A program made the position numbers and the translations under genes. The notes beneath the pieces were generated by a model. That model did no database searches. It had not been told where the DNA came from and saw nothing but the letters and a program-made list of their open reading frames with translations. From Hydractinia symbiolongicarpus (lineage: Eukaryota; Cnidaria; Hydrozoa; Anthoathecata; Hydractiniidae), in NCBI RefSeq assembly GCF_029227915.1, contig NC_079882.1, positions 10,974,001 through 11,038,000 on the forward strand: a stretch of 64,000 nt of DNA, read 5' to 3'. Below, piece by piece: positions 23,201-36,400 of this stretch; position 1 is the first letter of the stretch; each line of letters opens with the position of its first letter.

Positions 23201-24714
23201 AGTGCGTGGCTAACATGCTAGCTGATTCCATCTGCTTTTCACAAGCTGGGAGCTGAAGATGAATCCACAGCACCACATGCAGCCGAACCTTTTGTTGTTG
23301 TTGTCGTTTTTGTTGTTCATAAAATAAATTTGTTTTTTTTCACTTTAGGAAAGCTGTTTTCAGTGTTATCGTCCATTGAAGTTGTTATTTCATTGATCAG
23401 TAGTACTGGTTTTACTGCAATTTACAAAAGTACTTTGGACTTGACACCGAGTTTTTCATTTTATCTTCTAGCAGGATTAACTGTGTTTCCATTCACATTC
23501 TCAATGTAAGATCATTTTTTATGATAATACAACAGTGTTTGCAATCAACAGTTAGCTCTGGTAAAGAACAATGTCAAAAAAGTTTTTTCGATGAACGTCA
23601 ATAATTACCGATGTGATTCTTCTAACACACTTTTATGTTTTGAACAAGGTTCATTTTTTCATTTCATTGTTCCTAGATTATTAGCTCCAAATCAGGGTTT
23701 TCTCAAATCAACGGTTTAGCTTTTTTTAAAAAAACAAATGGGCAAAATGAGGGAATTTTAGGTAAGGTGCTCACTTAAAAAACAGAAAAAGGTTTTAAAC
23801 TTGTCAACACCACTTTGCTTCTTGATGTTCAATTCCTAGAATCGGCGTGCAACTTGTAAATTATAAATCTTTCGAAATTTATCATTTTCTCGCCCTCCTT
23901 GTAATAAGAAAGTCAAAATTGTACATACATTTTTCTTAAACTTTAAGAATTTAAGTTTTCATCAACACAGTCTGACCAACCTCCTTGGTGTGATATAATG
24001 GCAAATCTTATTTGGTTAAATAAATTAGAATTAGAAATTCGTACTATTTTTCGCGCGTATTTAATTTCGCTCAGTCAAAATTCTATTTCGCGCGCATTTT
24101 TTGTGTGCAATAGCGATATAAACGTTTTGCGCGCGTATTCATTGCCGCGCAAGTTCAAAATCACACAAAGGCGAATCTTCACGGGACGATTTTTACGACG
24201 ATCGTCCTCAACACTCAAATCTGATTGGTCGCGATTTTTGACATGGTGAAAAGTTTTATTGGTTTCTACTTTTCGTCACAAAAATCGTCGCGAATATCGT
24301 CAGTGGAGATTTGGCTTCAAAAAGAACAGTAACTTCGAGATTTTAGACAAAATACTGACGTGTTCTCGATTTAGTTTTGTTCCGTAAAAAACAAGTATAT
24401 TTTCGCGCGTATTAACTTTGCGCCAAACATTCTGCGCCTAATTTTTGTACTAAGCGTTTTTCTGCGAAAATTAGTACGAATGAGGTGGAAAGAACGTTAT
24501 TGCTGTTGATATACTTGAAACGGCTGAATACTTTTTATATCAAATTTAATTTTATTTCTTACTGTCAACACTTTCTTTTAGCATATTAAAGATTTTTGGT
24601 CAGAAAAGCTTTTATGAAGTTTTGGAAGATAAAGAAGAGGATGAAGAAACTGAAAAAGAAGAGAAACAGACCGATGTAGCGAATGCTGAAAACTATGGTG
24701 CTATTATAAATTAG
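20239..24714 (+). CDS. SLC46-family (proton-coupled folate transporter-like) MFS transporter
   Basis: Five coding exons: 20239-21040, 21453 (or 21465)-21716, 22556-22639, 23349-23505 and 24582-24714, giving 479 (or 475) residues. I start at the ATG 16 bases after the acceptor at 20222, because the protein then begins MGLQIKYVEPILFGYMFCAF, a typical SLC46 first helix. The MFS signature between helices 2 and 3 is clear (GIWSDRFGRKFFMILP). About 12 hydrophobic segments can be seen. The luminal/extracellular loop after helix 1 holds cysteines (YQKLCNKH, NGTFCEK) and a glycosylation sequon. The C-terminus is acidic and cytosolic (EDKEEDEETEKEEK) and ends in ENYGAIIN. SLC46A1 carries folate, while SLC46A2 and A3 are linked to transport of immune ligands or lysosomal catabolites. 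Which of these applies cannot be told. Members are often expanded in invertebrates. Confidence 0.85.
24030..24480. mobile_element. MITE in last SLC46 intron
   Basis: The element begins near GAAATTCGTACTATTTTTCG and ends at CGAAAATTAGTACGAATGAG, its inverted counterpart, about 450 bases apart. The interior is full of TTTCGCGCG motifs and makes a spurious open frame (23998-24249). The intron 23506-24581 otherwise shows nothing. It is a non-autonomous DNA transposon of unknown superfamily. Confidence 0.6.
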
Positions 24715-25435
24715 ATATGTACTACGTTAAATTAATATGTTAACTTTACAGATTGTCAGATATAAAGGTGATTTCGAATGTCCGACCTTGTTTAAGAAAT
24801 GCAGAAATTGAGTCTAAAAATACGAGCCAGCAATAATTTCCCATTATTTTCTTTCGAATTTATTGCTAACCGAATTTTAAAGATTAATTCAGGGTTACTG
24901 TCAGGGCATGAAGCATCTGCAGTAGCCGACGAGCACTTTGAAGAAGTATAGCGAAGGGGGGGGAGAGGGTGTTCCCTGGATACATCTACAATGTAATCAT
25001 GATTTACATCTTCGCTATATATACGAAAAACGATGGATCACGTCTTTTTGCAAGTTATGCAAGACAGTGTTTTAACTTTACAGGCTGTGGTTCTTTTTTA
25101 CTGGAACGACAGGATGTCGAGAAGATACAGATAAACAGAAACAATAATTATTTTTTCTGTGGTGTTTATAATGATATGTAATGATATCTTTTGGCTATTT
25201 TGGAAAGTTTAGAAGCTGCAGATAGCCAGTAATATTTTTGATTTTAATGCCAGCATCTTCTCATAAGTTTGTTATTTTTAAAAATTTGAGAAAAATACAT
25301 CAGTTCTGTATCTGCAGTGGACTCGCATACCACAACTGACTTTGCTATACTGGTGTCACAATTAAAATTTTCACTTTCTCTTTTTTGCATTATTGCATTT
25401 TTGCAAGGAATGGTCCTATCATTGCAAAAAAATGA
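24715..25435. other. 3' flank of the SLC46 gene, nothing recognised
   Basis: AT-rich. Presumed 3' untranslated region of the transporter, then intergenic DNA. No domain is recognised in the frame 24969-25181. Confidence 0.4.
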
Positions 25436-25439
25436 AAGC

Positions 25440-26520
25440 GAATAAACATGTTATTCAAACAGCATTACATTGCATCTGTCCCCTTGCTGCCGGCATCCGG
25501 TTTCCAAGACAGGTGCCTTGGAATTTGGCGAGTCAATCGTGAAGCAAACTGGTTCATATCTGGGATCGCTAACCTTATTGTCATTTTTCAAAGCAATTGA
25601 AGGATTAATATCCACAATCTGAGTGGTGTGTTGACTCCCAGTTCGCTATCACATTAAGATGACAGGGGATGCGAAATTTCCTTGGCTAGCCTTTTCAGCA
25701 GTATCTGAGAGAAACCATATTGTCTATCTGAAAATCAATAGATCCTGACATTGATGTATCTGTATTTGTTTGAATTATCTTGTCAGGCGTTTACACATTT
25801 AATAACTTATTGAATAAGAGCAGATTGTCCTTCTACTAAGCTATTTCCTCTAACGAATCTTTTTTCAGACTTGTTACAGAACTGTACGTTTTTTTAACTT
25901 GAGTTTAGATATCTTTTGTACTTGCAGATAACGATGTTGTAGTCTTGCAGGTACTACTGCTTGAGCGGCAAATAGCAATTTCCTTATATGTTTGGTTGAT
26001 TTAAAAACATTTGACATTTCTGAATCAAGCTGTCCACCTTGTTTGGAGGTCACAACAATGTCATTTATTCAGAGTCCACTACGACGCCCAGAAACTCTAT
26101 ACATTTTACTGGTTGCATCTAGGACTTTGGCTGGTTTTTAACAAAGTTTGGGTGTCTCGTGCAATATTCAGAAATGCGACTGTATGCGACACCAACAACA
26201 TGGCGTTCAAATAGGCATTGGGCCTCACATTTATCCTCTTCATTTTAGCGAATGTTTACGAAAAATTCCTTGAAACAGTAAATGATGTTGGCTTTTGATT
26301 ATGGTAAATACCTTAGATGGGATTCACTAAATAAATTTATTTCTTGGATTTTGACCTTTCACAAAGGTTTTTTCGCACGGAGACCAACCTTATTTAAATT
26401 CGTAAAAAAATTTTCGCCCAACGTAGATCCTTGAGAAGGTGAAGCCCTCCATTTTGAGGTTGAGGGCTGGACATTTTCCGCCATCCATTTTGCCCACTAA
26501 GAATAGTTGACTTAGGAACT
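25440..26520 (-). pseudogene. Decayed DIRS-type retroelement (reverse transcriptase and RNase H)
   Basis: The minus strand carries, in the right order and across frameshifts and stops, pieces typical of DIRS/tyrosine-recombinase retroelements. They are LNLKMEGFTFSRI (about 26470-26430, matching the KMEG motif before RT domain A), CIEFLGVVVDSE (about 26105-26070), AVVPARLQHRYLQVQK (about 25960-25910), and MNQFASRLTRQIPRHLSWKPD (about 25550-25490, the FASRLN...SWKPDP RNase H motif). No complete frame survives. No recombinase or split direct repeats were identified. Frames at 26011-26214 and 26530-26727 are by-products. Confidence 0.65.
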
Positions 26521-28052
26521 GTTGAGGATGTGAGTTTTAATACAGACTGCTACTTTTCTTATCATTTCCTATACATCCTGATTTATCATGAGTTTGTTCT
26601 TCGGAAAATGTTGTGCCCAAAGGTGGATGTTTCTGTTGTGTCTCCTGAAAAAAGGGCATCTCAAAGCCTTTTACAACCGACAGGATTTCTTGGGTCAGAA
26701 CTTTTCAATTTTTTAAAAATGTATTAGCATGTATTATTAATAAATATAATATGGGTATTTTTCCCTGAAACATAAACTCTTTACAGCTGGGTCAATATTA
26801 AGATATTTCTGCTTGTTATATATGTCTGTTGAAAGAATACTGTTGGCAAATAATTTCCTATCTTATTCTTTTCCGAAGTAGAATGCATCTCCCCTCCTCT
26901 ACTGCCTCGGTTCGATGGAAGAGGGGTCTAGTGAAAGGGCCGTCTCATAAATGTTAATTGATTTGGTGATTTAACATTCGGAAACTCCGCACATTTTTTC
27001 ATGGTTTTTAATGTTTTTAGCAAGTTCTTCTCAAAGCTATCACAAGAAGACAGTTTTCTTCTTCTTTAAACAGAGCATCTTTATCTTAAGGAACGGCTTA
27101 GTTTTCGTGTCTTTCATGAGTGATTGCAGAGCATCCAACCCCCGTAAAGTCATCATTATAGTTACTAATATTTTTTCCTTGGCATGCCAGAGGCGTAAAG
27201 TAGGTCCCATGATATGCACTACTTTCTCCTGAACTTTTTAAATCTTTTATTCATAGTTGGTTCTCTAGAGCTATGTTGCTTCTCCAGCAACTGCTTTATA
27301 ACAGAATCCACCTCTGGGGTTTTCACACAATTAAATGGTACTGGGTTATAATAGAGAATGTTTTCTTGGATGTCCTGCGAAGAAGAATTTTTGTTGAGTA
27401 TTCCGCTTCCATTATGGTCTTTTCACTCGAACAAGCAGGTCAATCTTTTTTGACTGGTTCATGTTACTTGTCAATTACAGACGGATGTTTGTAGACAGAT
27501 GTGCAGATGTTTCTTTTGACCATCCCATGTGTTTTGTGGTCAAATCCTTCCCGACCCACTGATTCGCGTCAGGGAAAGCAACATTTTCCCAGTCTTACAA
27601 TGCTGTTCCTTAGCCAACTGTATCTGAGAAGAGGAAAGAAAACAGAAAATGTTTTAGTTAATTAATATTGTTTAACGTTTTGTTTGTATGGGTTGGGATA
27701 TTCATTTAATCATTCTCGACGGAGATTTTATAAAATAAAAATTAGCATATTTAAGAGCTGTAGTTTTCAAATAAATTTATTTCATTTGTTTTTTAGTTTT
27801 TTATACCTCCTTTTTATTCAAGTTTTCAAAAATTCCAAACTTAAAAAACCTTTCGCGGTAATTAAACCTGGTTTTCCGTGAAAATTTGTTCTGTAAAACA
27901 CACTAAGGTTTTTTCCTTTGCTTGAAGGTATCTCGGAAGACCTGAATAAACCAATCAATTGTATAAATCTCTTGGAAGAAACGAAACAAACAAATGGCGA
28001 ATCAAACGAGAATTAAGTTCCTGATGGATTGCTTTGGGAATAGTATATAATT
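26521..28052. other. Intergenic, possibly upstream part of the DIRS remnant
   Basis: Open frames at 26530-26727, 27011-27232, 27273-27494 and 27684-27881 are unrecognised. Part of this interval probably belonged to the gag/ORF1 region of the decayed DIRS-type element, but I could not find diagnostic motifs. Confidence 0.3.
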
Positions 28053-28130
28053 CAGGGCTCCCATTGGTCCTAATTTTCCTACTTTTTTTAATTCTGTCAA
28101 AAAATCCTGATTTTTCTTAAAATAATTTAA

Positions 28131-31100
28131 GGTTACTGTAAAGGAAACAATTTATTTTTTTAGGTTTTTTGCAAAAAATTCATGACGTATAGAAAAAAAA
28201 TTCTCTTTCCAATGACATATTTTATATTCTATGAAAATATTTGGAACATCCCTTTTTTCTGGAAAAAGCCTTTTTGGAAGTGTTTTACATCCTTCACACC
28301 TTTGAAAAAATATGTGAAAATGAGTTGAGCATAATTTTTGTAAACATTATGCATAATATGGAACTGCCGTATAAAAATATGCATAATAATATTTTTTAGA
28401 GAGTTTACTTTCACTATCGAATTAAAAAAAATCAAAGTAGGAATATGCATATGAGCTGTCTCTTGTAAACCTGACTTCTGTCTATTAAAGATAATTAACT
28501 CCTATATGTACGGAGGTGTGGCACCCGAGGGCCAAAATATGCTGATATCAGCAGCAAATATCTGAAAATCATAAAGCAGAACCACATTTTTTTAAAATTA
28601 CCCAGAGTTCCTTGACGTTGTCCGTCATTTTGGCTAGCGCTGAAACTTGTGACTGAGACGGGGTTGGAAGCTCAGGGATCGTGGCTTGAAACTAAAGACA
28701 TGCAAAGAAATGCCATGAATAGTACAAGGGAAGGAAGAGGAATTCTTAAGTAATTTTTTTCAATGGATTTACAAGAATTTGAGGTACCCCACAATGAGAA
28801 GTAAAGAACAAAAACGCCTTTCCGATGTCTGATGATGAGGGATGGTCACATCTGGATAATATTTATTTTGTGATTTTAAGCTACCTAGCCAGTACCATGC
28901 CAGCACTCCAGGGCACATTTGTTATTAAATAATTAAGTGATAAAGTACAAGAGCTAAATATATTACTTTAATGTAGCTAGCTGCACAAAAGATTTTTCAA
29001 GGCATTCTGTCATTTTAAATAAAAATAGCTAGGTAGTTATTTGGACCTCCTATAGACGAACATTCAAGACTTGAGTATATATATAGCTAGTTAGGTATGC
29101 AAGACATTGCATGTTGGTAAACATGTTTCCACGACAAACTGAAACCTATATTTCATAAATAAATTTCTGCATGTATAAATAATTTTGTAGATTTTCAGTT
29201 TTCTTTTATGAAATAACAAAATTTGGGAAAGTATAGCCAGAAGTAATATTCGCTTGAATTGGGAAGACCTAAAGTCTTCAGGTTAAGACTTAGTAAAGCG
29301 TAAACTGTTTCACATGGACGACACTTAGTATAATGTGTTACAAATCCAGTGGAGCGCTTATAGCATTAAGAATATCTTTTTCATAAACCAACATTCACAG
29401 GACTTATGATAAAGATAAGCCTATTGTTACTTCTGCAAAGCAAATACAGTTGTTTAGCATTTTTTATTTTGCATAAAAAGTTCCTGTGGATATTCAAAAA
29501 TTAATTGTGAGTGGCACCAGACTAGGCGATTAGTGCAAAGTAAACGTGTTGCAGATACAGGTGGACAAAAAAATAACTTTCTAACCACTTTGTATTTATA
29601 CGGCATAAAATTTAGCACTGTGCTTTAGAAACACATTCCCACATTCTCTGAGCTGGATAAGGTATTTAGGACAAACGTGGGACACATTTTATCTGTTTGA
29701 ATTATTTTTAAGCCTGAGAATCACTTAGAATGTTTTCTGTACACATGGCTTGTCAAAATTGGTATGCTGTCAAAAAAAGTTTATCGGTGTCTCCAAAAAT
29801 GGCTAAAATTAAGAACTCAAAAACTATGATAGTAGTAAAAAAAATTTTGGGTTTATTTCATCAAACTGGTCTAAAAACATGTAATACTAAGTTTCAAGTC
29901 ATTATTTCAATTTTTACTGAAGTAATAGGACTTTTACTTATTATAGTTTTAGCATAGTTTTTCATACCGCTGACACCAAAATTACTGCAGGGACTAATCG
30001 GTTTGAAATTATTTATAATATTTTGTAACAAACTTTTTCTCTTGATGTGTTTTTATTTTCCTGCAAAAGTTCTTGCATAGCTTATGTATTAACATTAGGA
30101 TAAGAACGAAAAAGTTACTGTGAGACATGGGTTTTACACCTTAAAAATTTCTAGCGAGAAATTTGAAAACTAATGAATGACAAAATCGCAAGTTTATATT
30201 CAAATTTTTAATTTTTGTTAATGTAAAAGTAATCCACATGAAAAAAGTTTCTGATGCTTTTTATGAAGAAATCTTCCATATTAGCCATATGGGGTAATTG
30301 ATGAACAATGCATTTTCCTGCAGGTGTTCTCAAATATGTGTAATTTTCCTCTTTAAGTTTTGACTTTTAACCCAGCTAAAAAGCTCAGCCTTGTCCTTTC
30401 ATGCTTAGTCTAGCTAGCTATAGCGAAAAAGTTTAATATTCAAACTTGACCTATTTTACTGAGTATTAAGTAATAAATGCTAGTTTAATCCTAAATGTAA
30501 CTATAGTAGCTAAGCTACCTGTAAGAACAACATCAAACAACATCGAGGTTGTTCTCTTTTGTAAACAAACCCATTGGTATTTTTGTGATAAGTACTAAAT
30601 TTTATGTGTTCATTTCTTGCGCTTATGAGTGTAACCAAAGTGCCCTGTACGTAAGTCCTAAAAACTTATGTCATTGGCTCACTCTTTACGAATGGCACCA
30701 CGTAACAAAGGAAAACCATGCTTTGCTATTTCCCGTAACCTATACCGAGATTTGGTTGTGATATATATCAGAATTAATTGTCTTTAATAATTCTAAACGC
30801 GTGCACGCATATTCAGCATAAAGAAAAAGTTCACACTTCTATCATCTTTCTGCATACTCAGTTCACACATTTTTATAACACCTACGAAAATCTTTAAAAA
30901 CAAATATCTCGTTAGTAAATTTTCGCATGCATGCCTTTACGTTTGTGGTCTCTTTTTCCGAAAGCTTCCTATTGGCTCATTGAAATTTTGGTAATGAAAA
31001 GCTAAATGAATTATGCACAAAAGGTTCCCGGATTTTTTTGTATAAATTACTGATTAGCGAATTATGACGACAGAAAGAAAAAAATATGCATTTTTTTGAA

Positions 31101-31303
31101 TGATTATACATAATTACAAATAATTCCATAACGATTATTAATTATATTTTCTTTTTGGAAAATTACCATCTCACGAAAATAACACCATCAAAAAAGTCTT
31201 TCATCAAGCATTCAGAAACAAAAATAATAAGAAAAATATAAAAGTATTGAAGGGTTTTTCTGAGACTACTCATCAAGTGGGTTTTTTCCTTTACAGTAAC
31301 CTG
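28131..31303. mobile_element. Inverted-repeat DNA element, non-coding interior
   Basis: The left terminus GGTTACTGTAAAGGAAA (28131) matches in reverse complement TTTCCTTTACAGTAACC (ending 31302), 17 bases perfect. The flanks are TTTAA on the left and TGAAA on the right, so a clean duplication is not seen. The interior of 3.1 kb has no gene I recognise. Frames at 28229-28450, 29730-29957 and 30549-30761 lack domains, and several MITE-like AT-rich stretches occur. Confidence 0.5.
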
Positions 31304-31818
31304 AAATTATCCTAAATTTTCTAAATTTTCACTGTTTAAATGCCACTATTTTCAAACTTTTTATCAGTTAATATTTTTTATGTTTGAAAAAATGTAGTGT
31401 TATTTTTGAATGTTGTATGTGTACTTAGTTTTCTTTGCCCTTGATTGATTCACAAATGTATGCTATAATTTTCATAATATTCATTAGCGTATCAATTAAT
31501 GAACACATTAATCAATTAATGAACACATCTTTAAATACTAGAAATTTACGATGGCCCTGAAGGCTCACATTGTGCGCGGTGTTCTTCGTTCTGTGCAAGC
31601 TCTTCTTAGCACATTGCGCGGTGTTCAACGACCTAATGCGCTCTTCTTGGCTTACTTCGCGCTGTTCTCCATATAAAATTTCGAGAGTTGTTCTTCTGAA
31701 CCTGACTTTTTATAAGTAGACTGGGGCAGAGTTATGAAGCCAGCGGGTCAGTAGTTTATATTAACTTTTTATCTTATAAAGGAATACTTTTATTTCTAGC
31801 GCTTCTTTTAGTTTAGAC

Positions 31819-33057
31819 ATGATGGAGGAACTAATCGAGTCGTACTTTTTAGATGGATATACAAATGTTGAAATTTTGGGTTTCTTAGCCATTCAACACA
31901 ATATTTACATAAGTGTATCAACACTTAAAAGAAGACTGAAGGAAAAAAAATTACGTAGGCGTATCTCAAAACAGAACGAAGACAGAGCTGCAATAGAAGC
32001 AGAGGTAGCAAGACAGCTTTTTGGCAGCGGCAGTAATTTGGGTATGCAACTGTATGGAAGTTCAATATATTATCTTTTGTTACAGTTGATAATGACTATG
32101 TTTCGTTTAGGATACAGAAAGATGTGGAGTATCTTGAAAAAAATTAGTATTGCTGTTAACCGTAACACAGTTATGGAAATTGTCAGGGAATTGGACCCAG
32201 AAGGAGTGTCAACAAGGAAGAAGAAAAGACTTCGCCGACGAATATACTCAGTACCTGGTCCAGACTTTCTGTGGCACATCGATGGCTATGATAAGTTGAA
32301 GCCATATGGATTTTCGATACACGGGTGCATTGACGGATTTTCCCGCAAAATAATTTGGATGAAAGTTTCTCCAAGCAACAAAGATCCAAACATAATTGCA
32401 GCCTACTTTCTCTCGGCAGTTAAGGAAAACGCAGCGGTGCCTACTAAAATCAAGTCAGATGATGGCACTGAAAACAGTTTGATCGAGCCTATACAAATAA
32501 CACTGAGGGCCGAACATGATGACGAATTTGCAGGCCTTGCAAGTTATGCTATTGGTACATCTCCATCCAATCAACGCATAGAAAGTTTATGGTCTCAATT
32601 TACAAAAGACCGTCCAATGTGGTGGAGACAATTTTTCTCTGAACTTTCATCGTTTGGTTTTGTAAATAGCTCAAGCTATGTTGTGAAAGAATGCCTGCGA
32701 TTTTGTTTCATGCACATACTAAGAAAATAACTGGATGAATTTAAAGAGCGTTGGAATCGACATCTTATTGCAAAGTCTAAAGGTGCATCACTACCTACTG
32801 GTAGACCAAATTCATTGTATCATCTACCACAATTGTATGGGACCAAGTCGTATAAAATGTCGGTCGATTTGGCAGATGTGGAGGAGTTCGACAATCCTAA
32901 TTTTGCTCAAAATAGACCAGACAATTGCGAAGAGTTTTGTGAGTTTGCGGACGCTGTTTTGCAAATAAGGGGCTTGTCGAGAGAAAGACCTTCAAGTGTA
33001 AATCAAGCCTTGAAAATATATTTTGCACTATTAGAGGATATTGTAACATATTCTTAA
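31819..33057 (+). pseudogene. Integrase-core DDE transposase with one in-frame stop
   Basis: The frame from ATG 31819 gives 303 codons to a TAA at 32728-32730. The same frame then stays open for 108 further codons to the TAA at 33055-33057, ending LEDIVTYS. An N-terminal helix-turn-helix region (IESYFLDGYTNVEILGFL to VSTLKRRLKEKK) precedes a basic linker (KKKRLRRR) and a retroviral-type integrase core. The core shows FLWHIDGYDKLK (Asp155), KSDDGTEN (Asp214) and NQRIESLW (Glu255), a complete DDE triad. The C-terminal part after the stop (LDEFKERWNRHLIAKSKG, YHLPQLYG) is the usual continuation of this integrase-core family, which is abundant in fish and cnidarian transposons. The Gypsy element has inserted 22 bases beyond the second stop. 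The single stop makes this copy probably inactive unless it is read through or is a sequence error. Confidence 0.8.
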
Positions 33058-33083
33058 CATTTTTATTTCTCATTATAAACTAA

Positions 33084-33255
33084 TGATGTGACCAGTGCTT
33101 GGAAGTCAGGAGACAGCGAATCAGACAAAGACTACGCGTTGTAGTTAAACACAAGAGCTTATATTTACGTAAGTATCAGAGCTCGACCATCCACCTCGGT
33201 AGTCCGTCTCCAAGTGTCTCTGGGTCTCGCCCACCTATGTACATATATCATAACA
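33084..33255 (-). repeat. 3' LTR of the Gypsy element
   Basis: The 172-bp direct repeat, identical by eye to the copy at 37805-37976. ACTAA precedes it. In the element's own orientation (minus) this is the 3' LTR. Confidence 0.95.
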
Positions 33256-33408
33256 TCTCTCCCCACCTATCCTTATAATAAAAGAAAAGTAAAATAAAAA
33301 ACTAAACCGTAAATAAAAAATAACTAGTATCTGCCCCGTGGCCTCTTCGTTGTAGCATAGTTCGAATTGTTCTATACTGTCTCAAACGGCGAAGTTTTTC
33401 CCTACCGT

Positions 33409-36400
33409 TTATGAAGTCACGTAATCGTTCAAGTATTTTGGGGTTCTTCTTTTACGTACGGGAATATCCTCCGACTCTTCATCGGAGCTCCCCTTGTATG
33501 GAATTGTGTCGCTTCCTTCGTCTTCAGTGTCGTCATCGTCTGCCGACTCACCAGCGTCCTCTGTTGCTGGAGTGGGAGTGTCCCGTCTGAACTCATCCTG
33601 GACGGCATCATCGTCACGAACCACTGGAGTAGGATCTGTGCGATCCTCCTCGTCCTTGTCTGCTGTCCGTTCTCGCCATCGGCGGAATGATAGCCCGTCA
33701 TCGTCACTGTCGGACTCGAGAGCTTGTGTACGCGAGGTGTGGTTGAAGATCGGGAAACGGTTGACGACCTTCTTGAACTTCGTAGCTGCTCTGGTAATCT
33801 TCTTCCCGTTGTCAGCTTGAGCGGTGATGGTGTAACCCTTTCTCTCCACGACTGTCAAGGGCTCTGGGTTGAACGGGGGTTTCACGGTGGTCTTTCGTTG
33901 AGGGCGAAGCACCTTGTCCCCAACTTGCAGGTCCACAACTTTGGCGTTCCTGCGTGCATCGTGGTACGTGGCGGTGGCTTCCTTGTATCTTCGTTCCCGT
34001 TCAGTGACATCGGGGTTTCTCTCGTCGAGTTTGAAGTGAGGAATGGTAGTCGATATCTTCCTTTGGAACAACAGTTCTGCAGGTGACTTCCCTGTGGCAC
34101 TGTGCGGTGTCGCCCGATAGGATAAGAGGTACTTGTAGACGGCTTCCTTTGGGTCTTCCTGTTCCATATATGCGGTGTGGGCTACTTTCTGCAGCATACG
34201 CATAAAATTTTCTGCTAGACCATTTGAGCTTGGCTGTTCTGGAGTGACGGGTTGATGCTTGAATCCCCTTTTTTTAGCGTAATTTTGGAACGCATTAGAA
34301 TTAAAAGGGGGACCATTATCCGATTTTAATTTTTCTGGAATGCCATGAGTTGACAAAATTCGGTCAAGTTGTGGAATTACTGTGTCTGCTCCCGTCGAGT
34401 CGAGAATCGCCACCTCAGGAAAACGCGAATACTCGTCGATGACCAACAAGAAGTAGAAGTCCGCTGCAATCGGTCCTTTGAAGTCTGATGCCACATGTCT
34501 CCACGGTCCTTGTGGAAGTTCGGTCGGTAGCAAGGGTTGGTGTTTGGTCTGCGGGGTGGCTGCTAGGCAGGAGTGGCAAGATTGGGCATAATTCTCCACT
34601 AGGGTGTCCATACGGGGAAACCAAACCCTGGAGCGTAAATATTGCTTCATTTTGGTCGATCCTTGGTGCCCTTCGTGGGCTAGTTCGATCACTGTTGGTT
34701 GAAGGCTTTGTGGCAGCACTATCCTAGTTCCACGTAGGACGACTTGATTTGCTACACTCAATTCTCCAAAGACAGCTCGATAAGCCGCTAGGTCCTTGGC
34801 AGTCTCTGGGATGTATCCAGTCTTCAGGATGCAATACTTGAGTCTCGAGAGCGTTGTGTCTTCATTAGTGGCTTTCTGTATAATGTGTTCCGTCAGCGCA
34901 TCCGGAACATTGTTGCTGACGATTGCGTTCACGAATTGTGTCTCCTCGATTCCTTCTTCTTCGTCTGCGTGCGTCCTCTGCAGGGGGTGTCGACTGTTGA
35001 AGTCCGCAGGGTTGGATGTGCCTTTCTCGTACTTTACTGTAAAACGGTACGCCTGAAGTTTCAGCCGGTGGCGCTCTACTCGTGCTGGACCTTGTCGCTT
35101 CGGGTTGTTGTACAATGTGACCAAGGGTTTGTGGTCCGTGATCACGTCGAAATTCATGCCATACAGGTACATGTGATTGGTTGTGATGCCGTATAATATG
35201 GCCAAACTCTCCCCTTCAATAGCCGCATACCTCTGCTCGGTCCTGGTCAGTGCTCGGCTTGAATAGTTTACGGTGTTCCAGTTACTGCTCTGAGGGTCTT
35301 GCTGATACAGTGTGGCTGCGATTCCTTTTGGCCCCCGGTCCACTACCAGTTTGGTCTTCCTGTCTGGAGCCCATGGTGAAATTACCTGCTCGCTGCAGAG
35401 TCCCTTTTTGAGTTTCCTGAATGCCTCCTCACAACCGGTCGTCCATTCAAATTTGGCACCTTTCCGCAAAAGATTCCGGAGCGGTTCTGTGATGTCGCTG
35501 TAAGTCTGCGAATCGCCAAACATAAACAAGGCATTATACTGGCACATCTGTAAAAAACTTTTCACCTCATTTACGTTTGAGGGGGCTGTCAGTTCTGTTA
35601 TTGCCTTTATCTTTGCAGGATCTGCTGACATGCCGTTCTTGTTGAATTTGTACCCGAAAAAAATTACTTCTGGTACTCCCCACTGGCACTTTTCTTTTCG
35701 CAAAGTTATTCCTAGTTTTGCCACGCGGTTCAGTGTGGCGATTAGATTCGCTAAGTGTTCCGCATCGTCCTTGCCAAAAACGAGTATATCGTCCTCAATC
35801 TGCAGTACACCGTTTAAATCCACAATTCCTTGTCGTAGGCGTTCATGGAACTCCTGGCTGGCTGGAGTAGCTCCCATCACGAGACGTCTAAAACGGTGTA
35901 TGCCTTCATGCGTGTAAAAGTTAGTTAGTTTCCTCGACTTTTTCCCTAGCAGCATCTGGTGAAACGAATGGCGCATGTCTAATTTGCTGAATACTGTTGC
36001 ACCATTAAGTTTGTGTCGTAAAACATGTATTGAAGGTATCGGAAACTTGCTGTCCTTAATGGCTATGTTTGCATGTCGCATATCTAAGTTCATTCGAATT
36101 TTTCCGGTCGGTTTACGTGTCACAACTACGTTTGATATCCACGACAGGTCCTCGTCCGACGTCAGTGGTCCCTCGATGATGTCGTTTTCTTTCAACTCCT
36201 TAAGGTGCTGAGATATTTCTGGTTGGTATGCTAGCGGAATTGGTCTTTCCCTTTGAGCGATTGGTGTTATACTGTCGTCGATGTCAAAGTTAACTTCCGT
36301 GTTCTCAAACTTCCCGATGCCGTGAAATAGTTGGTCGTGTTTCTCCAACGTCTCTTGTATTTCCTTTGAGGTGGAGGTTTCGTCTTGGCGATCATCGTCC

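Noticed and set aside
29730-29957. Frame MFSVHMACQNWYAVKKSLS
   Set aside because: Short, no family, and in the non-coding interior of an inverted-repeat element.
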